Source of the DNA: Dermacoccus abyssi
GTDB lineage: Bacteria > Actinomycetota > Actinomycetes > Actinomycetales > Dermatophilaceae
Strand: one strand, 5' to 3'
Assembly: GCF_034541975.1 (NCBI RefSeq)
Contig: NZ_JAVYJM010000001.1
Length of the DNA: 64,000 nucleotides
This document shows positions 42,668 to 51,579 of this stretch, piece by piece; position 1 is the first letter of the stretch; every line of letters starts with the position of its first letter. The position numbers and the translations under genes are program-made. Under the pieces are notes generated by a model. That model saw nothing but the letters and a program-made list of their open reading frames with translations. It had not been told where the DNA came from and made no database searches.

Positions 42668-43726
42668 ATGCCGTCACCTGTGCTGGAGATCAGCGAAGAG
42701 GACCGTGCGACCCTGACCTCGTGGACACGGTCGCGGACGTTGCCGGCGGGACGTGCGCAGCGTGCGCGGATCGTGCTGGCCGTCGCGGCGGGGACGGGCA
42801 CCTCGGCAGTGGCGCGGCATGTCGGGGTCTCGCGTCCGACTGTGATCAAGTGGCGTGACCGGTTCGCCGTCGACGGGCTCGCTGGCCTCGAGGACGAGGA
42901 GCGTTCGGGCCGACCGAAACGCATCGATGATGCCGTGATCATCGCCACCACGCTCGAGCCGCCACCGGCCAAACTCGGGGTGACGCATTGGTCCTCGCGG
43001 TTGCTGGGCAGGCACTTGGGGATCGGGGATGCCACCGTCGCCCGTGCCTGGCGCAAGTACGGGGTCAAGCCATTGCGGCGGGAGACGTTCAAGTTCTCCA
43101 CAGACCCGGAGCTGGAGGCCAAGGTCCGCGACGTGGTCGGGCTGTACCTGAACCCACCGGAGAAGGCGGTCGTGCTGTGCGTGGATGAGAAGTCCCAGAT
43201 CCAGGCCTTGAACCGGACCGCGCCGATCCTGCCGCTGCGACCAGGCTTGCCGGAGAAGGCGACCCACGACTACAAGCGCAATGGCACCACCACGCTGTTC
43301 GCCGCTCTCGAGGTAGCCACCGGTGCGGTGACCGACCAGTGCTACGACCGGCACGGTAAGGCCGAGTTCCTCGACTTCCTCAAGAAGGTCGCCAGGGCTT
43401 ACCCGCGCCGGGAGCTGCACGTGGTCCTGGACAACTACCACACCCACAAGCACGAGGACATCAAGCAGTGGCTGGCCAAGCACCCGCGGATCACGTTGCA
43501 CTTCACCCCGACCAGCGGGTCCTGGCTCAACCTCGTCGAGGTTTTCTTCGGGATCATCACCCGACAGGCCATCCGCCGCGGCTCCTTCGACAGCGTCAAG
43601 CAACTCGTCACAGCGATCAGCACCTTCATCGACGGCTGGAACGAGCGCTGCCACCCATTCATCTGGACCAAGACCGCCGAGGAAATCCTGCCCCACGCCA
43701 CCCGTCAAACCAGTTCAGGCGCGTGA
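42668..43726 (+). CDS. IS630 family transposase
   Basis: 352 aa. N-terminal HTH of the winged type (SAVARHVGVSRPTVIKWRDR, about 41-60), then a DDE catalytic core: LCVDEKSQIQALNRT (D about 172), VVLDNYHTHK (D about 256) and SWLNLVEVFFG (E about 291). The length is intact, so the element may be active. Its stop codon lies within the internal right-end repeat. Confidence 0.92.
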   Translation: MPSPVLEISEEDRATLTSWTRSRTLPAGRAQRARIVLAVAAGTGTSAVARHVGVSRPTVIKWRDRFAVDGLAGLEDEERSGRPKRIDDAVIIATTLEPPPAKLGVTHWSSRLLGRHLGIGDATVARAWRKYGVKPLRRETFKFSTDPELEAKVRDVVGLYLNPPEKAVVLCVDEKSQIQALNRTAPILPLRPGLPEKATHDYKRNGTTTLFAALEVATGAVTDQCYDRHGKAEFLDFLKKVARAYPRRELHVVLDNYHTHKHEDIKQWLAKHPRITLHFTPTSGSWLNLVEVFFGIITRQAIRRGSFDSVKQLVTAISTFIDGWNERCHPFIWTKTAEEILPHATRQTSSGA

Positions 43727-43728
43727 CA

Positions 43729-44325
43729 TCAGAGACCGAACGCGCCGCCGCCGACGAGGATTGCGACGCCCAGTCCGATCAGGACGATGGGGAAGAGGAT
43801 GTGCTCCCGCCGTTCGAGGACCTCGGCGATGGGTCGACGCGTGGCGACGAACTTGGCGGTGGCCACCAGCACTGCCACGAGCACGAGGAAAACGATGCAG
43901 AAGGTGATGACAGCGGGAGTACTGATGTTGAGGAAGACCGGGACGTAAACGCCGATGTTGTCCCCACCGTTGGCGAAGGTGACGCCGGCGACGGTCGCCA
44001 CGGCAACGCTCTTACCTGACACGGCGGCATCATCGTCGTCGCCCTCGCCGCGGTAGACCTCCCACGCAGCCCAGAGACCCAGCGCGAGGGGGATGAGCCC
44101 AAAGTAGGGAATCGCCTCCTCTGGCAGCGCCCACCCCGCCCCCAAGGTCACCACGAGTGCGGCGGCGAGGATCCCGACGAAGCCAAGGTATTGCCCGGCC
44201 AAGATCTTCGCGGTCGTCCCGGGGCGTCCGGCACCTCGGGCGAAGAAGAGCGAGAGCACGATGATGTCGTCGATGTTGGTCGCGATGAAGAGCCCGATCG
44301 CTTGGAGCAGCGCCGCGGCCGTCAT
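43729..44325 (-). CDS. cadD: Cadmium resistance transporter, CadD family
   Basis: 198 aa with about five to six membrane helices. FIATNIDDIIVLSLFF (about 14-29) and VTFANGGDNIGVYVPVF (about 115-131) carry the Asn-Asp pairs conserved in the CadD family. It likely exports Cd(II). ATG 44325 overlaps the regulator stop (ATGA). A longer start is unlikely because it would run further into that gene. Confidence 0.87.
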   Translation of the reverse strand: MTAAALLQAIGLFIATNIDDIIVLSLFFARGAGRPGTTAKILAGQYLGFVGILAAALVVTLGAGWALPEEAIPYFGLIPLALGLWAAWEVYRGEGDDDDAAVSGKSVAVATVAGVTFANGGDNIGVYVPVFLNISTPAVITFCIVFLVLVAVLVATAKFVATRRPIAEVLERREHILFPIVLIGLGVAILVGGGAFGL

Positions 44326-44681
44326 GCGCCGGACCTGCCGTCGTGGCAACCAGGCACCTCGCAGGCGACGTCGAGGCAGGGGGCGTCCGCGTCGACGGCC
44401 AGCTTGACCTCGACCAGCTCGGTGAGCGCACGTGCGAGGTGGGGGTCAGCGATCTCGTAAAGGGCCTGGCGGCCCTCATGGGTGGCGACCACGATCCCGC
44501 AGTCCCGCAGGCAACCCAGGTGGTTCGACACATTCGAGCGCGTCAGGTCTAGCGCGTTGGCGAGCTCTGCCGGATGCGCGGGGCACGCCAGAAGCGACAG
44601 AAGGATCCGTGAACGCGTGGGGTCGGCCATCGCCCGGCCCAGACGCTGCATGGCGTCCAAGCGGGAAGCAAGAGTCAGCAT
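44322..44681 (-). CDS. cmtR: Cd(II)/Pb(II)-sensing ArsR/SmtB family repressor, CmtR-like
   Basis: 119 aa. The pattern LTRSNVSNHLGCLRDCGIVV is the CmtR recognition helix with both metal Cys residues (C-L-R-D-C), and a third Cys follows in DADAPCLD, as in mycobacterial CmtR, which uses Cys57, Cys61 and Cys102. A further Cys-rich tail (VACEVPGCH) is present. It represses itself and cadD until Cd or Pb binds. Confidence 0.9.
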   Translation of the reverse strand: MLTLASRLDAMQRLGRAMADPTRSRILLSLLACPAHPAELANALDLTRSNVSNHLGCLRDCGIVVATHEGRQALYEIADPHLARALTELVEVKLAVDADAPCLDVACEVPGCHDGRSGA

Positions 44682-44756
44682 GCACTGAACGATACAGTAA
44701 CCGCTGAACTACAATCGCCCCACCCAACTCGTCAAACAAGTTCAGACGCGTGACAC

Positions 44757-44827
44757 TAGCTGGTGACGATTGCTGCGCTTGGCTGCGTTGCAACGTCACC
44801 AACCGCAGGAAACGTCACCAGTTAAGC
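44757..44827. repeat. 72-bp hairpin repeat R2b, split by the IS630 element
   Basis: Direct repeat of 41563-41634 with only a few mismatches (CTAGCTGGTGACGATTGCTGCG for the left arm would be its intact form). Its first two bases GC now lie at 42620-42621, before the IS element: joining them to TA-GCTGG restores the arm of R2a. It overlaps the stop codon of the SdpI-like gene. Confidence 0.85.
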
Positions 44828-45190
44828 GTCGGTTGGGGCTGCTGCCGCATTCGCTTTCCGAATGCAGACCATCACGGCCAGGACGAGGGCCACCACGGCG
44901 AGGAGGTGCACGGCGAGGGCCGCGATGTCGCTGACGAAGCTCAGCAGGAGCACGAGGGCCGCGAGTACCGCGAGGATGACGGCGTAGCGGCGCAGGAACG
45001 GGGCTGCAGCGCGGTTGCCGACGAGAAGGGCTTCCGGCGAACGACGGGTCGTCGCCGTCCGGATCGACACGCGGCCACCGAACGGGAGGCGTCCGTCGTC
45101 GGCACCGCGCGCCACCCACGTCATGACACCGGCAATGACGAGAAGCGCGACAGCACCGACCATGGCGGCCACCGAGAGGTCCGAAAGCAT
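44822..45190 (-). CDS. SdpI-like membrane protein
   Basis: 122 aa with three to four hydrophobic helices (about 6-28, 65-85, 87-112). The middle segment FGGRVSIRTATTRRSPEALLVGNRAA is the SdpI pattern (GIRT-x-T-x-S-x-x-W-x-x-xHR) in diverged form. SdpI proteins give immunity to the SDP toxin in Bacillus; the role here is unknown. ATG 45190 has no strong ribosome site. Confidence 0.6.
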   Translation of the reverse strand: MLSDLSVAAMVGAVALLVIAGVMTWVARGADDGRLPFGGRVSIRTATTRRSPEALLVGNRAAAPFLRRYAVILAVLAALVLLLSFVSDIAALAVHLLAVVALVLAVMVCIRKANAAAAPTDA

Positions 45191-45501
45191 GCGCCCCAGG
45201 GTAGCGAGGAACACCGGCTCCAGAGGCACCGGCTGAGAACCCGGACGGCGCGCCCGCGGGCAGCCTGCCACCCTGCCGGCGCAATCGTGCCCCGCGGAGT
45301 CAACGGCGTACCGCCAGCGCCGACAAGCGACGAAGCGCGGCCTCACCATCCCCGGGATCCAGACGACCCTGCGCGCCAAGAGCGGCCACCGCGACTGGAG
45401 CGACCCCGCCTTCCGCCTCCACTCGCCGACGCGCAGAGTCGGGTCGAGTCGATCGATGCCACAGGTGCCTCACCCCTTCCCCAGGTGAAAGGATGAGGGC
45501 C
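45191..45501. other. Intergenic region before bioA
   Basis: About 310 bp without a convincing gene. The minus strand of 45300-45430 reads a protein-like run (RRVEAEGGVAPVAVAALGAQ and GDGEAALRRLSALAVRR), which could be a relic tail of a lost gene or chance. The bioA ribosome site (AAAGGA) is at 45488-45493. Confidence 0.3.
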
Positions 45502-46842
45502 ATGCCCACCCCCGACGTCGCACGGCTGCTCGCCTCTGATCGTGACCACCTGTGGCACCCCTACTCGAGCGCCACGAACCCTGCGACGACGCGGTTCGTC
45601 GAGTCCGCGCACGGGCCGCGCCTCACCCTGCGTGACGACGACGGCGCATCGCGCGAGGTGCTCGACGCCATGAGCTCTTGGTGGTGCGCCATCCACGGCT
45701 ACAACGTGCCCGAGCTCAACGCCGCCGCCGAGGCGCAGCTGCAGCGGATGAGTCACGTCATGTTCGGCGGCCTGACGCACGAACCCGCCGTCCGCCTCGG
45801 TGAGAAGCTCGTCGAGATCGCGCCCGCACCAGAGGCCGACCGACCGAAGCTGACGCGCGCGTTCCTCGCCGACTCCGGCTCCGTCAGCGTCGAGGTGGCC
45901 CTCAAGATGGCCCTCCAGGTCTTCGCCGCCGACGAACGTCCGCGACGCACCGTCCTCACGATCCGCGGCGGTTACCATGGCGACACCCTGCACCCCATGA
46001 GCGTCTGCGACCCCGACGGCGGCATGCACTCCCTCTGGCGCGGCACGCTGCCGCAACAGCTCTTCGCCCCGCTCCCACCTGCAGGCCTTGAAGCCGACCC
46101 TGACGAACTCGAGGCATGGAAGCGCGAAACCGCTTCCCTCTACAGGGAACACGCCGACGAGATCGCGGCCGTCATCGTCGAGCCACTCCTGCAGGGCGCC
46201 GGCGGTATGCGCATCTACGACCCCGAATGCGTGCGATTCCTCACCACCCTCGCCCGCGAGCACGGCGCGCTCGTCATCTTCGACGAGATCGCCACCGGCT
46301 TCGGGCGCACCGGCACCTACTGGGCTGCCGACCGCATCGGCATCACGCCCGACATCCTCTGCCTCGGCAAGGCCCTCACCGGCGGCTACCTCACGATGGC
46401 GGCCGTGCTCTGCAGCGACGACCTCGCCCGCACCATCAGCGAGCGCACCGGCGCGATGATGCACGGCCCCACCTTCATGGGCAACCCACTTTCGTGCGCC
46501 GTCGCGCTCGCCAGCATCGACCTCCTCGACACCGAACGTCTCACCCGCGCAGCCGAATTCGCCGACACACTCGACACCCACCTCGCTCCCCTGCGCGAAC
46601 TCCCACACGTCGCGGATGTTCGCACGCTGGGTGCGGTCGGCGTCGTCGAGCTGACCCACGACGTCGACGTCGACGCGGCCACGGCAGCCGCCCTCGACGC
46701 GGGCGCATGGATCCGCCCCTTCCGCCGCCTCATCTACACGATGCCGCCGTTCGTCTGCACCGACGACGACCTGGGCACGATCTGCGAGGCTGTCACCGCC
46801 GCGGTCCACGCATGCGCCCCGGCGAGCGAGCAGGCGCCGTGA
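45502..46842 (+). CDS. bioA: Adenosylmethionine-8-amino-7-oxononanoate aminotransferase
   Basis: 446 aa class III PLP aminotransferase. HLWHPYSS at the N-terminus, GGYHGDTL (about 157-164) and the PLP-Lys region CLGKALTGGYLTMAAVL (Lys about 289) are diagnostic of BioA. ATG 45502 fits AAAGGA nine bases upstream; ATG 45493 is in frame. It overlaps bioF by four bases. Confidence 0.94.
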   Translation: MPTPDVARLLASDRDHLWHPYSSATNPATTRFVESAHGPRLTLRDDDGASREVLDAMSSWWCAIHGYNVPELNAAAEAQLQRMSHVMFGGLTHEPAVRLGEKLVEIAPAPEADRPKLTRAFLADSGSVSVEVALKMALQVFAADERPRRTVLTIRGGYHGDTLHPMSVCDPDGGMHSLWRGTLPQQLFAPLPPAGLEADPDELEAWKRETASLYREHADEIAAVIVEPLLQGAGGMRIYDPECVRFLTTLAREHGALVIFDEIATGFGRTGTYWAADRIGITPDILCLGKALTGGYLTMAAVLCSDDLARTISERTGAMMHGPTFMGNPLSCAVALASIDLLDTERLTRAAEFADTLDTHLAPLRELPHVADVRTLGAVGVVELTHDVDVDAATAAALDAGAWIRPFRRLIYTMPPFVCTDDDLGTICEAVTAAVHACAPASEQAP

Positions 46843-47987
46843 ACCAGTACCTCGACGCCCTCGACGCCGCCGCGAAGCTGCGCACCGAGCGCGACCTCAC
46901 CCGCACGGCCGAGGCCGACCAGCTCGACGGTGTCCGCATCGACCTCGCAGGCAACGATTACCTCGGCCTGCGGCGCCACCCCGCGGTGCTCGACGGCGCA
47001 CGGCGAGCCCTCGACGAAGCCGGCGGCGGCGCCGGCGCGAGCCGCCTCGTCACCGGAACGCATGCCGTCCACACGACGCTCGAAGCCGAACTCGCCGCGC
47101 ACATGGGGCACGAGTCCGCGCTTGTGTTCTCCACCGGGTACCACGCGAACCTCTCCGCCATGACGGTGCTCGGCACCGCCGACACCCTCGTCGTCAGCGA
47201 CGCTCACAACCACGCGAGCCTCATCGACGGCATGCGCCTGGCCAAAGCTCGCGTCGCCGTCACACCGCACCTCGACGTCGACGCCGTGCGTCGCGCCCTC
47301 GCCGAACGCACCGAGCCGCGCGCCGTCATCGTCGTCGAGTCGATCTTCTCCGTGCTCGGCGACGCCGCCGACCTGCCCGCGCTCCTCGCGCTCGCCGTCG
47401 AGCACGACGCGCTGCTCGTCGTCGACGAGGCGCACGGCCTCGGTGTCGCGGGTAAGGGCGGCGAGGGGCTCGTCAGGGCTGGCGGCCTCCTCGACGGCGA
47501 GGGCGCCGACCGCGTCGTCGTCACGGTCACCCTGTCGAAGTCGCTCGCGAGTCAGGGCGGCGCGGTTCTCGGGCCGCGATCGCTGCGGGAACACCTGCTC
47601 AACACGGCACGCCCGTTCATCTTCGACACGGGCCTCGCGCCCGCGTCCGCTGGGGCCGCGCTCGGAGCCCTTCGTCATCTCGTCGCGCATCCCGAGCTCC
47701 CTGGTCGAACTCTCGCTGCAACAGCCGCCATCGCCGACGCCCTCGGCGTCGAGCCGTCGGCCGGGGCCGTGCTGTCCAAGCCCATGCCGTCACCCGCCGA
47801 AGCACTGGCCGCCGTCGACGCGGCCCGCGCGCAGGGTCTGCGTATCGGGTGCTTCCGCCCGCCGAGCACGCCGGACGGCATCAGCCGCCTGCGCGTCACC
47901 GCCACGGCGGGACTCACGGATGCGGAACTCGACGACGCCAGGCGTATCCTCGGCGCCGTCGCCAGCACGTTCGAAGGAGCACAATGA
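46839..47987 (+). CDS. bioF: 8-amino-7-oxononanoate synthase
   Basis: 382 aa PLP enzyme of the alpha-oxoamine synthase family. GGAGASRLVTGTH (about 69-80), the DEAHGLGVAG aspartate-histidine motif and TLSKSLASQGG with the PLP lysine are present. The GTG start overlaps the bioA stop (GTGA). It condenses pimeloyl thioester with alanine. No pimelate-forming gene (bioC, bioH, bioI, bioW) is in the window. Confidence 0.93.
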   Translation: MNQYLDALDAAAKLRTERDLTRTAEADQLDGVRIDLAGNDYLGLRRHPAVLDGARRALDEAGGGAGASRLVTGTHAVHTTLEAELAAHMGHESALVFSTGYHANLSAMTVLGTADTLVVSDAHNHASLIDGMRLAKARVAVTPHLDVDAVRRALAERTEPRAVIVVESIFSVLGDAADLPALLALAVEHDALLVVDEAHGLGVAGKGGEGLVRAGGLLDGEGADRVVVTVTLSKSLASQGGAVLGPRSLREHLLNTARPFIFDTGLAPASAGAALGALRHLVAHPELPGRTLAATAAIADALGVEPSAGAVLSKPMPSPAEALAAVDAARAQGLRIGCFRPPSTPDGISRLRVTATAGLTDAELDDARRILGAVASTFEGAQ

Positions 47988-48682
47988 GCGCCCCCGTCAT
48001 CCTCGTCACCGGCACCGACACCGAGGTCGGCAAGACGGTGACGACGGCCGCCGTCGCCGCGGCACTTGCCGCGCAGGGCATGCGGATCGCCGTCGTCAAA
48101 CCTGTCCAGACGGGTCTGGCCCCGGGTGAGCCGGGTGACGTCGACGAGGTCGCCCGCCTGGCCGGCACCGAGGGCGTGACGACACACGAGTTCACCCGCC
48201 TGCCCGACCCCCTCGCGCCCGACGCCGCCGCGCGCCTCGCCGGCACGAGCATCCCGACCGTCGCGGAGCACGCCGAGCGCGTCCTCGAGATCGCCGACCG
48301 CGACGACGTCGACACCGTCATCGTCGAGGGCGCGGGCGGCCTGCTCGTCCACCTCGACGGCGGGGGCGCCACCCTGGCCGACCTCGCTGTTCACCTGCGC
48401 GACAAGGGCGTTCGCGCGGGCTTCGTGCTCGTTGTCGCGCCCCGTCTCGGCACGCTCAACGTCACGGCCCTCACCGCCGAGGCGCTGCGCCACCGGGGCC
48501 TCGACCTCATCGGCTACGTCGTCGGCAGCTACCCCGACGAGCCCGGCCTCGCCGAGCGCACGAACCTCGACGACCTGCCGAACGCCGCCGGCGCGCAGCC
48601 GCTCGGGCGCCTGCCGGAACGTGCGGCCCAACTCGACCCGAACACCTTCCGAAACAACGCAAGCAAGTGGGTGCACCTGTGA
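47984..48682 (+). CDS. bioD: Dethiobiotin synthetase
   Basis: 232 aa. P-loop VTGTDTEVGKTVTTA (about 8-22), KPVQTG and VIVEGAGGLLVHL are the BioD set. ATG overlaps the bioF stop. It forms the ureido ring of dethiobiotin, the substrate for BioB encoded at 40191. Confidence 0.95.
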   Translation: MSAPVILVTGTDTEVGKTVTTAAVAAALAAQGMRIAVVKPVQTGLAPGEPGDVDEVARLAGTEGVTTHEFTRLPDPLAPDAAARLAGTSIPTVAEHAERVLEIADRDDVDTVIVEGAGGLLVHLDGGGATLADLAVHLRDKGVRAGFVLVVAPRLGTLNVTALTAEALRHRGLDLIGYVVGSYPDEPGLAERTNLDDLPNAAGAQPLGRLPERAAQLDPNTFRNNASKWVHL

Positions 48683-49773
48683 TGTTCCGAACCGACGGCC
48701 GTCTCGCCGATGGCCGCACGATCCGCTGGTACGACCGCGAGGAGGGCCGCGAAGCCGTGCCCGACCGGCGCGATCTGCCCGAGACGACGCCCATGTCGCA
48801 ATTGCGCTACGACGTCCTCACCGACGAGTACATCGTGCTCGCCGCGCACCGTCAGAACCGCACCTTCATGCCGCCGGCGAACGAGTGCCCGCTGTGTCCG
48901 AGCCGCCCGGACTACGCGAGCGAAGTGCCCTCGGAGGACTACGAGGTCGCCGTGTTCGACAACCGTTTCCCGGCGCTCTCGGACGCCGTCACGGGCGTCG
49001 AGGAGATCGACGACCCGCTGTTCGCCTCGGCGCCCGCGTACGGCGCGTGCGAGGTGGTCTGCTTCAGCTCGAACCACAACGCCTCGTTCAAGGACCTGTC
49101 GCTCGAGCAGGCCCGCCTCGTCGTCGACACGTGGGCCGACCGGACGCGCGAACTCTCCGCGCGCGAGAGCGTCGAGTACGTCTACCCGTTCGAGAACCGC
49201 GGCGCCGAGATCGGCGTCACCCTGCCGCACCCGCACGGCCAGATCTACGCCTACGACATGGTTCCGCCGCGGGCGCGCAAGGAACTCGACGCCGCCCGTC
49301 GCCACCACTCGCGCACCGGCCGCAACCTCTTCGGCGACATTCTGAGCCGCGAGCTGGCGGAGGGGTCGCGCATCGTCGCACAGAACGCGACGTGGGTGGC
49401 GTTCGTGCCGTTCGCGGCGCGCTGGCCCGTCGAGGTGCACCTCTACCCGCGCCGTCAGACGCCCGACCTCGCGGCCCTCGACGAGGCGCAGTGCGACGGC
49501 CTCGCGGAGCTCTACCGCGACGTCCTCGGCCGTTTCGACGCGATGTACGACGCCCCGCTGCCCTACATCTCGGCGTGGCAGCAAGCTCCTGCGAAGGGTG
49601 ACCACCCGGACCGTCGCCTCGCGTGGCTGCACGTCGAGCTGTTCTCGATCCGGCGCAGCGCGGACAAGCTCAAGTACCTCGCAGGTACCGAGTCCGGCCA
49701 GGGCGCGTTCAGCAACGACGTGGCGCCCGAGGCGGTGGCCGAGCGCCTGCGCGAGCTGGGAACGTCGCGATGA
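48682..49773 (+). CDS. galT: Galactose-1-phosphate uridylyltransferase
   Basis: 363 aa. Active site HPHGQIYAY with the nucleophile His (about 187) and zinc-site CPLC (about 71-74) are present. ATG shares its A with the bioD stop (TGATG); a GTG at 48667 would also be possible. Second enzyme of the Leloir pathway, overlapping galK by four bases. Confidence 0.94.
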   Translation: MFRTDGRLADGRTIRWYDREEGREAVPDRRDLPETTPMSQLRYDVLTDEYIVLAAHRQNRTFMPPANECPLCPSRPDYASEVPSEDYEVAVFDNRFPALSDAVTGVEEIDDPLFASAPAYGACEVVCFSSNHNASFKDLSLEQARLVVDTWADRTRELSARESVEYVYPFENRGAEIGVTLPHPHGQIYAYDMVPPRARKELDAARRHHSRTGRNLFGDILSRELAEGSRIVAQNATWVAFVPFAARWPVEVHLYPRRQTPDLAALDEAQCDGLAELYRDVLGRFDAMYDAPLPYISAWQQAPAKGDHPDRRLAWLHVELFSIRRSADKLKYLAGTESGQGAFSNDVAPEAVAERLRELGTSR

Positions 49774-50978
49774 CGCAGGAGATCACCTCGAGCGACTCGC
49801 AGAGCCGCCTGCTCGCCGAAGCGGAAGCGCTGTTCGCGCGCGAGTTCGGCGACGTCACGCCGGACGGCGCGTGGTGGGCGCCCGGGCGCGTCAACATCGT
49901 CGGCGAGCACACGGACTACAACGGCGGCTACGTCCTGCCCATCGCTCTGCCGACCGGCACCGTCGCCGTCGCGCGGCGTCGTGACGACGACCTCGTCCGG
50001 CTCGTCTCCGAGGGCAAGCGCGTCGAGGTGCGCCTGGGCGACATCTCGCGCGAGGCGTCGCTCGGCTGGGCTTCGTACGCGGCCGGCGTCGGCTGGGCGG
50101 CCGCGCGTGACGGCCTCGACGTGCCCGGCCTCGACATCGCGTTCGCGGCCGACGTGCCGCGCGGTGCCGGGCTGTCGTCGTCCGCCTCGCTGAGCTGCTC
50201 GACCGCGAGCGCCTGGAACGACTTGGCCGGATGGGGCCTCGAGCGTCCGGCCATCGCCCGCCTCGGCCGTCTCGCGGAGAACGAGATCGCCGGCGCGCCG
50301 ACGGGAACGATGGACCAGATGGCCTCGGTGCTGTGTGAAGCCGGTTCCGCACTACGCCTCGAAACGCTGACGAACGACACCGAGCAGGTGCCGTTCGATC
50401 TCGACTCGGCCGGGCTCGTCCTGCTCGTCGTCAACTCCCACGCGCCGCACGAGCTCGTCGACGGGGCCTACGGCGAGCGCCGTCGCTCCTGCGAGGAGGC
50501 CGCTGATCTGCTCGGCATTGAGCGAGGTCACCTGTGCAGTGAGGTCGACGGACGCGACGTCAGTGCGGTCGATGCGCGCCTCGAGGAGTTGCCCGACGTT
50601 CCGCGCCGCCGCGCGCGCCACGTCATCACCGACTCGGCGCGGGTGCTTGCCGTGCACGAGGCCCTGGGTGCCGGCGTCACGCGCGAGAGCGCTCCCGCCG
50701 TCGGCCGGGTGCTCAGCGCGTCGCACGCCAGCATGCGCGACGACTTCGAGATCACCGTCCCGGCCGTCGACACGCTCGCCGCGGCCCTCGAGGACGGCGG
50801 CGCGTACGGCGCACGGATGACGGGCGGCGGCTTCGGCGGCTGCGTCATCGCCCTCATCGATGCAGACCGGGTCGACGACGCCGTGGAGCTTGCGAAGCAG
50901 CGTGCCGCGAAGGGTGGCTTCGCCGAGCCGGAGCCGTTCGTCGCTCTCGCGAGTGAAGGTGCCAAACGTCTGAAGTGA
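49770..50978 (+). CDS. galK: Galactokinase
   Basis: 402 aa GHMP kinase. GRVNIVGEHTDYNGGYVLP (about 37-55) is the galactokinase signature, GAGLSSSASLS the ATP-binding loop and MTGGGFGGC the third motif. ATG overlaps the galT stop. Last gene of the bioAFD-galTK run. Confidence 0.95.
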   Translation: MTQEITSSDSQSRLLAEAEALFAREFGDVTPDGAWWAPGRVNIVGEHTDYNGGYVLPIALPTGTVAVARRRDDDLVRLVSEGKRVEVRLGDISREASLGWASYAAGVGWAAARDGLDVPGLDIAFAADVPRGAGLSSSASLSCSTASAWNDLAGWGLERPAIARLGRLAENEIAGAPTGTMDQMASVLCEAGSALRLETLTNDTEQVPFDLDSAGLVLLVVNSHAPHELVDGAYGERRRSCEEAADLLGIERGHLCSEVDGRDVSAVDARLEELPDVPRRRARHVITDSARVLAVHEALGAGVTRESAPAVGRVLSASHASMRDDFEITVPAVDTLAAALEDGGAYGARMTGGGFGGCVIALIDADRVDDAVELAKQRAAKGGFAEPEPFVALASEGAKRLK

Positions 50979-50980
50979 CC

Positions 50981-51403
50981 TCAGACGGCGGGCAGTTCGG
51001 CGCGCGCCATGCGTGACGCCCAGCGCAAGAGGACGACGTCGTCGGTGAGGCCGTTGGGCCGCGAGTCCGGGATGACGTCCTCCACGTCGACGAGGTAGAC
51101 GAGCGCTGCCACGACGAGGCGCAGACGTGCCTTGCCGGTGATGCTGGTGGTGTGTGGGTCGTCGTGGCCGTCCACGGTGAGCATGCCCTCGTCGACGTAG
51201 GCGTCGACGACCGAGCAGATGATGTCGAGGTCAAGCCCTTGCGCGCCCTCGTACAGGCGCGGGTTGCTCTCGCGCTTCGACTCGACGCTGGCGAGCAGCC
51301 TGTGCAACTCCGTGCGGGAGGCGATGAGTGACGCCGCCCGGAGCCGCGCGCGCCGGAACGCTGCCGACGTGAGAATGCGCGCTTGGGCGGAGGGCTGGGT
51401 CAC
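50981..51403 (-). CDS. DUF1232-domain protein
   Basis: 140 aa. Segment LVVAALVYLVDVEDVIPDSRP then LTDDVVLLRWA is the DUF1232 pattern (one or two short hydrophobic helices ending in a D-x-IPD turn). Function unknown. It is convergent with galK, 2 bp apart. Confidence 0.7.
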   Translation of the reverse strand: MTQPSAQARILTSAAFRRARLRAASLIASRTELHRLLASVESKRESNPRLYEGAQGLDLDIICSVVDAYVDEGMLTVDGHDDPHTTSITGKARLRLVVAALVYLVDVEDVIPDSRPNGLTDDVVLLRWASRMARAELPAV

Positions 51404-51579
51404 GGCGACAAGAGTAGGCCTCGTCGGGTCTTCGTGGGCACGTATTGGACGCCTTATCCCGAACGTGCGACCTGATCACCGGGATCTGCGCAGGAGCCAG
51501 ACACCCTGGCGGTTGTCGGTGGCCCGTGGTTGGCTCATGTCGAGCCGTTGAACTCGGCACTTCGAACGAAGGAGCTCCC

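Larger units (their letters stand above)
42624..44756. mobile_element. IS630-family element carrying a cadmium-resistance module
   Basis: The left end GTGTCGCGCGTC at 42624 and the right end, inverted, GTGTCACGCGTC at 44745-44756 are matched terminal repeats (imperfect over about 27 bp), and each is bounded by a TA dinucleotide (42622-42623 and 44757-44758), the IS630/Tc1 target duplication. Inside are the transposase, the Cd transporter and its regulator. An internal copy of the right end lies at 43703-43728 over the transposase stop. The element interrupts hairpin repeat R2b. Confidence 0.8.

Noticed and set aside
45300..45509. A 69-codon minus-strand gene before bioA
   Set aside because: No ribosome site, start lies within the bioA leader, and the sequence matches no family I know; at most a relic.
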